Of a DNA stretch of 44,755 nucleotides, positions 33,448-42,256 are shown one piece after another. The translations under genes and the position numbers were made by a program. Numbering within the stretch: the first letter of the stretch is position 1; each line of letters begins with the position of its first letter. The notes under the pieces are model-generated. The model saw nothing but the letters and a program-made list of their open reading frames with translations. It was not told where the DNA came from and did no database searches. Location: contig CAJUHG010000005.1 in the NCBI GenBank assembly GCA_910586005.1, forward strand, positions 1 through 44,755, in the 5' to 3' direction. The stretch is from an uncultured Lachnospiraceae bacterium. GTDB lineage: Bacteria > Bacillota > Clostridia > Lachnospirales > Lachnospiraceae.

Positions 33448-34455
33448 ATGATTACCATCAAAGAAATTGCATCGATATTAGGTCTTAGCGCTACAACTGT
33501 ATCTAATGTAGTAAATGGACATACAGAAAAAATGTCTCCTGCCACAAGGCAGAAAATTGAAGAAGCACTGGTTCAGTATGAATTTCAAAAAACGGTTCAT
33601 CAAGAAGAGTTAAGTAAGGCACTAAAACTGATATCGGTGGATTTCTATCTTCGTTCAAAAGAAAATATTTTTATGGACCCCTTTTGCTCAGAACTTTTAG
33701 ATGCCATATGTATAAAATTACAAGAATTTGGACGTTTTCCTGTATGTGGAATACCCAAAAAGGAAGAAGATATTTTTCGCAAATTCCAAGCGCGTAATAT
33801 TGAAGGTGGAATTGTAGTAGGGTTTGAACCGTGGGAATGTAAAGAGTTTGCTGAAAAAGTGGGAAAACCAGTGGTATTTATTGATTGCGGAGAAGGAGAA
33901 TATAATAATATTGGAATTGCTGATTATGAAGGTGGAAAAGAGATTACAGAGTTTATGTTAAAACAAGGACATAGGAAAATAGCATTTTTTTGTGATAGAA
34001 AAAGTCCAGTATCTAGTACATTTGAGCGGTTTCGAGGATATTGTGATGCTCTTGAAAATTATGGTCTTGCTTATAATAACAAAGATTATTATTATTTACC
34101 AGATGCAAGAAATCTTAGAAGAGAAGCCTTAAGAAATTTTGCTATAAAGGCAAAACAGATGGGATATACTGCTGTTTTTGTGGTATCTGATTTATTGGCA
34201 AATGAGACAATTAATGTTTTTTTTGGAGAAGGATTGAGTGTTCCAGAAGATATTTCTGTAGCAGGTTTTGATGATAATATTTATGCTAGATTAAGTAGGC
34301 CTATGCTCACCACCGTTCGACAGCCAGTGAAAGAAAAAGGAGAAGAGGCTGTAAAACTTTTAGTACAAAGAATCAAAGGGGAAGAAATTATGGCAAAATC
34401 CTTTAAACTTCCAGTTGAATTAATTGTAAGAGAAAGTGTTATAAATATCAATTAA
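33448..34455 (+). CDS. LacI family transcriptional regulator
   Basis: A 335-residue repressor-type protein. The N-terminal helix-turn-helix and hinge are clear (TIKEIASILGLSATTVSNVVNG and MSPATRQKIEEAL), followed by a periplasmic-binding-protein-like sugar domain with GGKEITEFMLKQGHRKIAFF, FERFRGYCDAL, and the C-terminal DISVAGFDDNIYARLSRPMLTTVRQP. It most likely controls the sugar operon behind it. The start ATG lies 13 bases after the fructokinase stop, with CGGAGAA as binding site. I could not assign its operator. Confidence 0.93.
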   Translation: MITIKEIASILGLSATTVSNVVNGHTEKMSPATRQKIEEALVQYEFQKTVHQEELSKALKLISVDFYLRSKENIFMDPFCSELLDAICIKLQEFGRFPVCGIPKKEEDIFRKFQARNIEGGIVVGFEPWECKEFAEKVGKPVVFIDCGEGEYNNIGIADYEGGKEITEFMLKQGHRKIAFFCDRKSPVSSTFERFRGYCDALENYGLAYNNKDYYYLPDARNLRREALRNFAIKAKQMGYTAVFVVSDLLANETINVFFGEGLSVPEDISVAGFDDNIYARLSRPMLTTVRQPVKEKGEEAVKLLVQRIKGEEIMAKSFKLPVELIVRESVININ

Positions 34456-34471
34456 ATATATTACAAAAGAT

Positions 34472-34507
34472 GATCTTGTTATAGTAGGTATAACAAGGTC
34501 TTTTTTT
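34472..34507 (+). terminator. Rho-independent terminator after the LacI gene
   Basis: GATCTTGTTATA (34472-34483) pairs with TATAACAAGGTC (34489-34500), 12 pairs with one G-T, followed by seven T (34501-34507). It ends the fructokinase-regulator unit and separates it from the importer operon. Confidence 0.92.
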
Positions 34508-34657
34508 ATCTTATAGGAAATATACTTGTCACGCTAAAGCGTGAAAGTATATTTCCTATAAGATAAAAATAATTATGCGCAATCGGCGCAGCAAAGCGTA
34601 CAAGTCCCTCATAAATGAGGGATTTAGGGAGCTGAAGCGGACTTGTCCGCTTTGTTC
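34504..34657. repeat. Modular palindromic repeat, full copy C
   Basis: Module 1 here is near-perfect: 24 bases at 34504-34527 pair without mismatch with 34545-34568, and CACGCT/AGCGTG (34530-34535 and 34538-34543) form the tip with a two-base loop. Module 2 (34584-34657) is the same as at 8167-8242 with one base change in the inner hairpin (CCCTCAT/ATGAGGG becomes CCCTCAT-A-AATGAGGG). The linker lacks the 34-base GTCAC/GTGAC hairpin of copy A. It begins inside the T-run of the preceding terminator. Confidence 0.88.
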
Positions 34658-34764
34658 TTCTATAGGAAAGACCTTGTTATGCTAAAGTATGAAATTGTCT
34701 TCCTATAGAATATATAATCCATTCATGAATGAAGGAGGGCTGAGGTGAACTTGCTCACTTTTTT
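34658..34764. repeat. Modular palindromic repeat, diverged copy D
   Basis: TTCTATAGGAAAGAC (34658-34672) pairs with GTCTTCCTATAGAA (34697-34710) with one bulge; its tip ATGCTaaAGTAT is a mutated CACGCTaaAGCGTG. Behind it a shortened module 2 (ATTCATGAATGA, then GAACTTGCTCACTTTTTTG) is recognisable. It stands in tandem with copy C, as copy B does with copy A. Confidence 0.7.
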
Positions 34765-34827
34765 GTGAAATATTACTATAAAATAAATAGAAAATTTGTA
34801 TAAAACATTGGTTATGCACATAATATA

Positions 34828-34856
34828 TTGCAAAACAAAACATAACTAAATAAAAT
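34828..34856 (+). promoter_or_regulatory. Promoter of the sugar importer operon
   Basis: TTGCAA at 34828-34833 and TAAAAT at 34851-34856 are spaced by 17 bases. It lies 60 bases before the binding-protein gene. I see no clear catabolite-control (cre) site and no convincing LacI-type palindrome in it. Confidence 0.5.
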
Positions 34857-34916
34857 TGGGTTTACAAAAGACAAGGGTTTTATAAAAAATTTATCTAAAA
34901 AGACAGGAGGTAAAAA

Positions 34917-36209
34917 ATGGCGGAGAGAAAGAAAAAAATAATGGCATTGTTCCTTGCTGTTACAACCGTCTCAGGTCTTTTGCTTGGCGGCTGTGGTAAA
35001 AAGGAAAATGCAGAGGGGAAAGTTGTAATTGAATTAGTTCATTACAAACCAGAAGCGGTAGATGTATTTGAGGCGTTAGAAGAGAAATTCAATGAGACAC
35101 ATGATGACATTGAATTGGTCATTGATTCCCCGAATGATGCTATGGTAATTTTAAAAACCAGATTTATTAGAGAAAATAACCCTGATATTATTGGAATTGG
35201 AGGAGATATCAATTATTCTAATTTTTTAGATGCCAATATGTTAATGGATATTTCTGATTTTGATGGTTTATCAGAGATTAAAGAAAATTACTTATCCACT
35301 AATAAAGATTTAGAGTATGTACCAAAAGATGGTGTATATGCGGTGCCATATATGGCAAATGCAGCAGGAGTTCTTTATAATCACAGTATGTTTCAAGAAC
35401 ATGGTTGGGAGATACCAACCACTTGGGAAGAATTTTTGCAACTTTGTGAGGACATTCAATCAGAAGGAATACAACCTTTATATTTTGGATATAAAGACAC
35501 TTGGACTTGTTTAGCTCCTTGGAATGCAATTGCGGTAAATTTATGTGAGACAGATATTGCATATCAAGTAAACAGTGGAAATGCCACCTTTGCAGAGGCA
35601 TATAAAGAGGTTGCGGTAAAAGATAAAGAACTTTTAAAATATGGTCAACCAAATCCAGTTGCATACAGTTATAATGATGCATGTACAGCTTTTGCAAGAG
35701 GGCAAGCAGCAATGTATGTAATAGGAAGTTATGCAATTCCTCAAATTAAATCAGTAAATCCTGAAATGGATATAGATTCTTTTGTCTTTCCAGCAAGTAG
35801 TGAAGCAGGAGAAAATATTTTAAATTCTGGTAATGATTTAATGTTTAGTGTAATGGAAGACTGTGAGCATAAAGAAGAAGCCTATGAGGTATTAAGATTT
35901 TTATTAGAGGATGAAAATATACAAAGTTATCTTGATGACCAAAGTGCAGTACCTTGTAAGAAAGGTGATTTTAAAATAGCTCCAGAATTGGAAGGAATGA
36001 AAGACTACATAGATAAGGGAATAGTTGCAGATTATCAAGATCACCATTACCCAAGTGAAATGTCTGTGGATGCCATGATTCAGACATATTTGTTTGATAA
36101 TAATAGTAATTCTCTAGAGACATTTCTTTCAAGATTTGATAAAGAATGGATTAGATATAATAAGGACATTATCAGTAAAGTAAAGAAATATCAGGAAAAG
36201 GGGGAATAG
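34917..36209 (+). CDS. Sugar ABC transporter substrate-binding lipoprotein
   Basis: A 430-residue extracellular binding protein of the family that serves oligosaccharide importers (SBP_bac_1 type). Residues 1-26 are a lipoprotein signal with the lipobox LLGGC, so Cys26 would be lipidated and anchor it to the membrane face. The mature part has the typical IELVHYKPEAVDVFEALEEKFNETH start and aromatic-rich sugar clefts (TWTCLAPWNAIAVN). ATG 34917 follows AGGAGG. Two permease genes follow at 4 bases and with overlap. The neighbouring enzymes suggest raffinose-family sugars or sucrose as ligand; that is inferred, not shown by the sequence. Confidence 0.93.
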   Translation: MAERKKKIMALFLAVTTVSGLLLGGCGKKENAEGKVVIELVHYKPEAVDVFEALEEKFNETHDDIELVIDSPNDAMVILKTRFIRENNPDIIGIGGDINYSNFLDANMLMDISDFDGLSEIKENYLSTNKDLEYVPKDGVYAVPYMANAAGVLYNHSMFQEHGWEIPTTWEEFLQLCEDIQSEGIQPLYFGYKDTWTCLAPWNAIAVNLCETDIAYQVNSGNATFAEAYKEVAVKDKELLKYGQPNPVAYSYNDACTAFARGQAAMYVIGSYAIPQIKSVNPEMDIDSFVFPASSEAGENILNSGNDLMFSVMEDCEHKEEAYEVLRFLLEDENIQSYLDDQSAVPCKKGDFKIAPELEGMKDYIDKGIVADYQDHHYPSEMSVDAMIQTYLFDNNSNSLETFLSRFDKEWIRYNKDIISKVKKYQEKGE

Positions 36210-36213
36210 AGTT

Positions 36214-37107
36214 ATGGGAAATCATACAAAAAGAGATAAGGCATGGACAAAAAATGATAAAATTTTTCTTGGAATACTAATTCCTGTACTTGCCTTGTTT
36301 TTCTTTTTTAATACACTTCCTTTGTTGAAAGGTTTTTATTATGGTCTCACAAATTACAGAGGATATGGTGATTATGATTTTGTAGGATTAAGGAATTTTA
36401 AGGATATCTTTACAGATTTGCGTGTGGGAAAATCTTATTTATTTACATTTAAGTATGCAGTTGTAATGACAATAGCTGTTAATCTTATCAGTTTAATTCT
36501 TGCATTGGGATTAAATCGTGAAATTCGAGGAAAAAGTGCCTTGAGAGGAATTTATTTTGTACCAAATATTTTAGGAGGATTGGTAGTAGGTTATATTTTC
36601 AGTTTTATTTTTACCTATATTCTTCCAACAGTAGGAGAAATAACTGGTATTGGTTTTCTTCAAAACAGTATGTTAGCAAGTACCAAAACAGCATGGCTTG
36701 CGATTGTAATTGTCGGTGCATGGCAGGGAATTGCAATGAATACAATTATTTATATTTCTGGTTTACAAACTGTTCCAGCAGAGGTATATGAGGCAGGAAT
36801 GATTGATGGTGTTAGTGGTTGGAAAAAATTCTGGAACCTTACTTTTCCACTGATTCTTCCATTTTTTACTATTAATTTGGTATTATGTATGAAAAATGCT
36901 TTGATGGTATTTGATCAGATTATGTCCTTGACAAAAGGAGGTCCATCACAAAGTACAGAATCTATTTCATATTTGATTTATCAAAATGGTATGAGTGGTG
37001 GACAGTTTGGATTTCAGAGTGCAAATGCATTTGTATTCTTTCTAGTAATTGTAATTATTTCATTTTTACAGATGAAATTTTTAGGCGGAAAGGAGGAACA
37101 ATTATAA
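36214..37107 (+). CDS. Sugar ABC transporter permease (MalF-like)
   Basis: A 297-residue permease with six membrane segments. The EAA loop that touches the ATPase reads EVYEAGMIDGVSGWKKFWNLTFPLILP near residues 190-217. Family type is CUT1, as MalF or MsmF. ATG 36214 lies 4 bases after the binding-protein stop; its own stop overlaps the next start (TAATG). No ATPase gene is present in the window, so it probably uses a shared MsmK-type ATPase encoded elsewhere, as is usual in Firmicutes. Confidence 0.94.
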   Translation: MGNHTKRDKAWTKNDKIFLGILIPVLALFFFFNTLPLLKGFYYGLTNYRGYGDYDFVGLRNFKDIFTDLRVGKSYLFTFKYAVVMTIAVNLISLILALGLNREIRGKSALRGIYFVPNILGGLVVGYIFSFIFTYILPTVGEITGIGFLQNSMLASTKTAWLAIVIVGAWQGIAMNTIIYISGLQTVPAEVYEAGMIDGVSGWKKFWNLTFPLILPFFTINLVLCMKNALMVFDQIMSLTKGGPSQSTESISYLIYQNGMSGGQFGFQSANAFVFFLVIVIISFLQMKFLGGKEEQL

Positions 37108-37967
37108 TGAAAAAGAAGAACCGTGAGGGAGCAGTTGGTGGTAAAGCGATAAATAATGTGATTAATGTTCTTTTAGCACTTGGTTGTCTTACAATATTAT
37201 TTCCACTTTATATGACTGTAATTATAGCATTTAAGAAACCTTCTGAAATGACAAACGATGTTGCAGGTGCGTTGGGGTTTCCTGCAAACTGGAATTTTGA
37301 TAATTTTATAGAGGCAATGAGAGTAACAGATTTTTGGCGTTCGCTAGGAAATAGTTTATTCCTTACAGGTGTAACAGTTATAATTTGTATTTTACTTCAT
37401 TCTCTTGCAGGTTATGTAATTGGAAGAAAAATGGCAAAACATAAATTATTTAAGGCTTCTTATTTTTATATTGTAAGTGGAATGTTTGTACCTTTTGCAG
37501 TTTTAATGATGCCATTAGTGAAACAGACAGCTCAGATTGGAATGGCAAATCGTCTTGGTGTTATTGTCTTGTATGTGGTATTTTTTATGCCAATGAATGT
37601 ATTATTGTATTCTGGGTATTTAAAAAATATTCCCATTGCTTTGGAAGAAGCTGCATGTGTGGACGGGGCAACTGTTTGGCAGACATATTGGAAAATAATA
37701 TTTCCCAATATGAAACCTATGCATGCTACAGTGGCAGTTTTAACTGCAATGAGTACATGGAATGATGTAATGACACCACTAGTCATTATGTCAGGCAGTG
37801 ATGTGAATACGCTTCCATTAGCGCAGCTCAATTTTCAATCTCAGTTTGGTACCAATTATAATCTTGCTTTTGCATCTTATTTATTAGCACTTTTGCCAAT
37901 CTTGATTTTCTATATTATATGTCAAAAGCAAATTATTAATGGTGTTGTAAATGGAGCTGTAAAATAA
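37107..37967 (+). CDS. Sugar ABC transporter permease (MalG-like)
   Basis: The 286-residue partner permease with six membrane segments and the EAA loop ALEEAACVDGATVWQTYWKIIFPNMKP near residues 178-204. The start overlaps the previous stop by one base, indicating coupled translation. It belongs to the CUT1 family, as MalG or MsmG. A structured spacer separates it from the next gene. Confidence 0.94.
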   Translation: MKKKNREGAVGGKAINNVINVLLALGCLTILFPLYMTVIIAFKKPSEMTNDVAGALGFPANWNFDNFIEAMRVTDFWRSLGNSLFLTGVTVIICILLHSLAGYVIGRKMAKHKLFKASYFYIVSGMFVPFAVLMMPLVKQTAQIGMANRLGVIVLYVVFFMPMNVLLYSGYLKNIPIALEEAACVDGATVWQTYWKIIFPNMKPMHATVAVLTAMSTWNDVMTPLVIMSGSDVNTLPLAQLNFQSQFGTNYNLAFASYLLALLPILIFYIICQKQIINGVVNGAVK

Positions 37968-37990
37968 TTTAGGAACTTAAAAAGAAGAGA

Positions 37991-38073
37991 AACGCCTCCG
38001 GCAGATGATAGGGGTGCATAGATAGAATGATTATGTTTTGTATGCACCTTATTACAAGAACACCGAAGGCGTT
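37991..38073. repeat. Two-tier hairpin between permease and glycosidase genes
   Basis: AACGCCTcCGG (37991-38001) pairs with CCGaAGGCGTT (38063-38073), and inside it GGTGCATA (38013-38020) pairs perfectly with TATGCACC (38041-38048). There is no T-run, so it is not a simple terminator. Within an operon such stems often protect the upstream message or mark a processing site; a small mobile repeat is another option. Confidence 0.6.
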
Positions 38074-38126
38074 CTTAAATTAAAAACTATAAAATAAATA
38101 ATAAAAACTATATAAGGAAATACATT

Positions 38127-39926
38127 ATGGATTTAGAAAATAGTTATTATGAACTTTATGGAACAAATGATATTATAAAGTATCGTTGGAAGCAGCTTCT
38201 ATCAATTATGGAACATGCAAAAAATACTCGTTCATCTGCATTGAAACAGGCAGACAAACAAGGAAATAGCTGGTATCAATCAGAAAAAATGGTTGGTATG
38301 ATGCTCTATGTAGATAAATTTAGTGAAAATCTTGTGGAGTTTGAAAAGAGAATCGACTATCTCGCAGAATTGGGAATTACTTATGTACATTTTATGCCTT
38401 TGCTGAAATCAAGAGAAGGAAATAATGATGGTGGTTATGCGGTATCTGATTATCTTAAAGTAGATGATAAGTTTGGAACTATGGAGCAGCTTGAGCGTGT
38501 AATGAAGTTGTTAAAAGAAAAGGGAATACGCACTTGTATTGATTTTGTCTTAAATCATACAGCAAAAGAACATATTTGGGTAAAGAAATTTAAAGAAGGG
38601 GAGCCTGATTATAATGACATGTATTTTATGTTTGATAATGATACCATACCCAAAGAATATGAGAAAAATATGACAGAAATATTTCCAGAAGTGGCTCCAG
38701 GAAATTTTACTTACTATCCAGATATAAATAAATATGTGATGACTAGATTTTATGAATTTCAGTGGGATTTAAATTACCATAACCCTCAAGTATTTAACAA
38801 GATTGTGGAAGTAATGCTTACACTCGCAAATAAAGGAGTTGACATTTTCCGTTTGGATGCGATACCATACATGTGGAAGGAATTGGGAACTAACTGTATG
38901 AATCTTCCGAATGTCCACAAATTGATTGGTATGATGTATCACATTGTACAACAGATATGTCCAAGCGTAATTTTTCTTGGGGAAGCAATTGTGGAACCTT
39001 ATGAAATTGTAAAATATTTTGGAAATAATCAATGGAAAGAATGTAATGTGATGTACAATGCGTCCTTTATGGTTCTTTTGTGGAATTCTATGGCGACAAG
39101 AAATGTACAGTTAATGGAGCGTTCACTTTCTATTGATTATGGTATTCCAGCAGATGGAACTTGGATTAATTATGTAAGATGTCATGATGACATTGGATGG
39201 GGATTTGAAAAAGAAATTTTAAAAGATTTGGGAATGGACCCAGAAATGCACAAACAGTATATGATTCAATATATGGAAGGTAAATTTCCAGGAAGTTTTT
39301 CCATTGGAGAACTTTATGAGTTTAATCCTGAGACTAAAGATGCGAGAAATAGTGGAACTTTAGCTTCTCTTTGTGGTTTAGAACAAGCAATAAATGAAAA
39401 ACATATATACAAGATTGAACTTGCAGTAAAAAGAATTTTATTACTCCATGCAATGATTATTTCTTATACAGGAATTCCACTTCTTTATAGTGGAGATGAG
39501 ATTGGGCAATTAAATAATTGGGGATATAAAACCATTCCAGAATATGCATCTGATTCAAGATGGCTTCATAGAGGTGCTATGGATTGGAAGGATGCAGAGA
39601 AACGTAAAGATTTAAGTACTGTGCAAGGACAGATTTTTACAAGAATCCAAAATATGATTTCTATCCGTAAATCTAATGTTTTTTTTAGTTCAAAATACAA
39701 AGCAATTCCTGTTCATACAGGAAATCCAGCTATATTTTGCTTTCATAAAGAGGATAAAATGTTGGTTTTAGCTAACTTTTCAGAAACAGAACAGTGGGTT
39801 GATGCCAGCGCGTTTGATTGGTTTGGACTGCCAGGAGAGATGCAGGATTTAATTACAGGGAGATGTATTAGGTCCTATAATAATCAAATACAATTAGGGC
39901 CTTATGAATATCTCTGGTTAGTATAG
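38127..39926 (+). CDS. GH13 amylosucrase-like enzyme (sucrose-acting)
   Basis: A 599-residue glycoside hydrolase of family GH13, best matching subfamily 4 (amylosucrases). It has the N-terminal helical region, MLYVDKFSENLVEFEKRIDYL (about 60), YVHFMPLLKSREGNNDGGYAV, and VLNHTAKEH. The catalytic set fits: Asp244 in FRLDAIPYMWK (nucleophile), Glu286 in GEAIVEP (acid/base) and Asp354 in CHDDIGW. The SEAIV- and DDIGW-type motifs are shared with Neisseria amylosucrase, which splits sucrose and transfers glucose. In this locus it probably acts on the sucrose released by alpha-galactosidase, feeding fructose to the kinase. Whether it makes glucan or just hydrolyses cannot be told. Confidence 0.85.
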   Translation: MDLENSYYELYGTNDIIKYRWKQLLSIMEHAKNTRSSALKQADKQGNSWYQSEKMVGMMLYVDKFSENLVEFEKRIDYLAELGITYVHFMPLLKSREGNNDGGYAVSDYLKVDDKFGTMEQLERVMKLLKEKGIRTCIDFVLNHTAKEHIWVKKFKEGEPDYNDMYFMFDNDTIPKEYEKNMTEIFPEVAPGNFTYYPDINKYVMTRFYEFQWDLNYHNPQVFNKIVEVMLTLANKGVDIFRLDAIPYMWKELGTNCMNLPNVHKLIGMMYHIVQQICPSVIFLGEAIVEPYEIVKYFGNNQWKECNVMYNASFMVLLWNSMATRNVQLMERSLSIDYGIPADGTWINYVRCHDDIGWGFEKEILKDLGMDPEMHKQYMIQYMEGKFPGSFSIGELYEFNPETKDARNSGTLASLCGLEQAINEKHIYKIELAVKRILLLHAMIISYTGIPLLYSGDEIGQLNNWGYKTIPEYASDSRWLHRGAMDWKDAEKRKDLSTVQGQIFTRIQNMISIRKSNVFFSSKYKAIPVHTGNPAIFCFHKEDKMLVLANFSETEQWVDASAFDWFGLPGEMQDLITGRCIRSYNNQIQLGPYEYLWLV

Positions 39927-39949
39927 AACGTTACTTTATTCCCACCAAC

Positions 39950-40010
39950 AAGGAGGCAAGTGTTATGCTTGCACAAACTTTTGACAAATGCTATAGAAGT
40001 GAAATTTAAT
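39950..40010 (+). promoter_or_regulatory. Possible leader peptide and internal promoter before the alpha-galactosidase gene
   Basis: AAGGAGG (39950-39956) stands eight bases before ATG 39965, which opens a 14-residue frame (MLAQTFDKCYRSEI) ending at TAA 40007-40009. It overlaps a promoter-like pair, TTGACA (39981-39986) and TTTAAT (40005-40010), spacing 18. The region is enclosed by CGTTACT/AGTAACG (about 39929 and 40018). It could be a small regulatory ORF or chance; the strong binding site argues for attention. Confidence 0.35.
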
Positions 40011-40045
40011 TTTAAATAGTAACGAATCAGGAAAGGTAGTTTTAT

Positions 40046-42256
40046 ATGGCAATTATTATTAAGGACAATGTATTTACGCTTCAAACAAAAAACAGCACAT
40101 ATCAGATGAAAGCTGATGATAAGGGAATATTATTGCATACTTATTATGGGAAACGGACAGATGAGACAGATTATTCTTATATGATATCTATGGCAGACAG
40201 AGGTTTCTCAGGAAATATTTATGAGGCAAGAGAAGATAGAACATATTCTCTTGATTTTTTGCCACAGGAATTTCCAGTCTGTGGAAGTGGAGACTATCGT
40301 GTAGATTGTCTTCATGTAGATTTAGGTGCTGGTGTAAGTGATTGTTTAATGTTTTTTGACAGTTACAACACATATCATGGAAAATATAGTTTAGAAGGCC
40401 TTCCAGCAATGTTTGCGCTTGAAGAAGAAAAAGTGGACACCTTAGAGCTTATATTGAAGGATAATCAAGAAGAATTATATTTACATCTGTTCTATGGCGT
40501 ATTTGAGGAATATGATATTATTACAAGAGCTGTTATTGTAGAAAATCAGACCAATAGAGAAGTAAGACTATCAAGAGTGTTATCTGCTTGTCTAGATATG
40601 GATCATGATGGAATGGATTTCATTCATTTTTATGGAAGACATGCTGGAGAGAGAGAATTAGAACGTGTTTCTTTATTTCATGGAATTACAGAATTGAGAA
40701 GTACAAGAGGAACCTCTAGTCATCAACATAATCCATTTGTAATTCTTGCAGAAAAGAATACAACAGAAGAACTTGGAGAATGTTTTGGATTTTCTCTTTT
40801 ATACAGTGGTGGATTTCATATACAGACAGAGGTAGATCAATTTCATCAGACAAGAATTGTAATAGGTATAGATGATTCTGATTTTAGTTGGAGTTTACAA
40901 CCAGGAGACACATTTGTTACTCCAGAAGTTAGTATGGGGTATAGTAACTGTGGCTTATCAAATTTATCTCATTGTTACCATAATAGTTTTCAAAACAATT
41001 TGATTAGAAGTAGTTGGAAAAATAAAAGACGTCCTATTCTTGTAAATAACTGGGAAGCAACATATTTTGATTTTAATGCGGATAAATTATTAGAGATTGC
41101 TAAGGAAGCAGCAGATTTGGAATTAGATATGTTGGTTTTAGATGATGGCTGGTTTGGAAAAAGAGATAATGATGATACAGGCTTAGGAGATTGGTTTGTC
41201 AATGAAAACAAACTAGGATGTTCTTTAAAAGAGCTAGTGGACAAAGTAAATCATATGGGATTGATGTTTGGTCTGTGGTTCGAACCAGAAATGATCTCAG
41301 AGGACAGCAATTTGTATCGGAGTCATCCAGAATGGGCAATGGTAGTTCCAGGAAGAAATCCTATTAGAGGGCGCTCTCAGCTTGTGCTTGATATGACTCG
41401 GGAGGATGTGCTCACTTATGTAAAAGAAAGATTATTTGCTATTATGGATTCGGCGAATATTCAATATATCAAATGGGATATGAATCGTTCTGTGGCGGCA
41501 GCTTATAGTGCTTTGTTACCAAGGGAACGTCAAGGAGAATTGCGTCATAGATATGTGTTAGGTCTTTATCATGTAATGGAAGCATTATTGGAGCGGTATC
41601 CAGATTTATTATTAGAAGGTTGTAGCGGAGGTGGAGGAAGATTTGATGCAGGTATGTTGTATTATGCACCTCAGATATGGTGCAGTGATAATACAGATGC
41701 TATTGAGCGATTAAATATACAGTATGGGACTTCTTTTGGTTATCCTATGTCCTCTGTTTCTGCACATGTGTCTGTATGCCCTAATCATCAAAATGGAAGA
41801 GTTACTCCTTTTAAAACAAGAGGAATTTGTGCAATGCAAGGTACGTTTGGCTATGAATTGGATTTAAGTAAACTATCTATAGAAGAGAAAGAGGAAGCTA
41901 GAAAGCAAATATGTACATTTAAGAAGCATTACAGATTATTCCAATTTGGTAACTATTATAGACTCACCTCACCTTTGGAAAATCCTGATTTTACAGCTTG
42001 GGAATATGTAGATAAGGATAAAAAAGAGGCATATATAGGTGTGGTTTATACAAATTTACATGGAAATCCTGCAGCGCAATCTGTAAAATTTAAAGGTCTT
42101 TGCAAGGAATCTATTTATGAAATGTGGAAAAATCAGGAACCAGCGGGAACTTATACAGGAGCAGCATTGATGAATGGTGGAATTTTATTGCCTATTCCAA
42201 GAGAAAATTATGATTCTTGTCAGATTTATATTAGCCGAAAAGAGGAAAATAAATAG
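40046..42256 (+). CDS. Alpha-galactosidase, GH36
   Basis: This 736-residue enzyme removes alpha-1,6-galactose from raffinose, stachyose or melibiose. It shows the GH36 layout: an N-terminal beta-sandwich (about 1-330), the catalytic barrel opening with RPILVNNWEATYFDF, then LDDGWFGKRDND, GLWFEPEMISEDSNL, the nucleophile Asp478 in KWDMNRS and the acid/base Asp548 in WCSDNTDAIERL, followed by a C-terminal domain. No signal peptide is seen, so it is cytoplasmic and would act on imported sugar. The start ATG 40046 follows AGGAAAGGTAG. The next gene begins directly behind its stop. Confidence 0.95.
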   Translation: MAIIIKDNVFTLQTKNSTYQMKADDKGILLHTYYGKRTDETDYSYMISMADRGFSGNIYEAREDRTYSLDFLPQEFPVCGSGDYRVDCLHVDLGAGVSDCLMFFDSYNTYHGKYSLEGLPAMFALEEEKVDTLELILKDNQEELYLHLFYGVFEEYDIITRAVIVENQTNREVRLSRVLSACLDMDHDGMDFIHFYGRHAGERELERVSLFHGITELRSTRGTSSHQHNPFVILAEKNTTEELGECFGFSLLYSGGFHIQTEVDQFHQTRIVIGIDDSDFSWSLQPGDTFVTPEVSMGYSNCGLSNLSHCYHNSFQNNLIRSSWKNKRRPILVNNWEATYFDFNADKLLEIAKEAADLELDMLVLDDGWFGKRDNDDTGLGDWFVNENKLGCSLKELVDKVNHMGLMFGLWFEPEMISEDSNLYRSHPEWAMVVPGRNPIRGRSQLVLDMTREDVLTYVKERLFAIMDSANIQYIKWDMNRSVAAAYSALLPRERQGELRHRYVLGLYHVMEALLERYPDLLLEGCSGGGGRFDAGMLYYAPQIWCSDNTDAIERLNIQYGTSFGYPMSSVSAHVSVCPNHQNGRVTPFKTRGICAMQGTFGYELDLSKLSIEEKEEARKQICTFKKHYRLFQFGNYYRLTSPLENPDFTAWEYVDKDKKEAYIGVVYTNLHGNPAAQSVKFKGLCKESIYEMWKNQEPAGTYTGAALMNGGILLPIPRENYDSCQIYISRKEENK

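Noticed and set aside
34760..34916. LacI-type or CcpA operator in the importer promoter
   Set aside because: I found only direct repeats of GGGTTT and no convincing palindrome; I do not assign a site.
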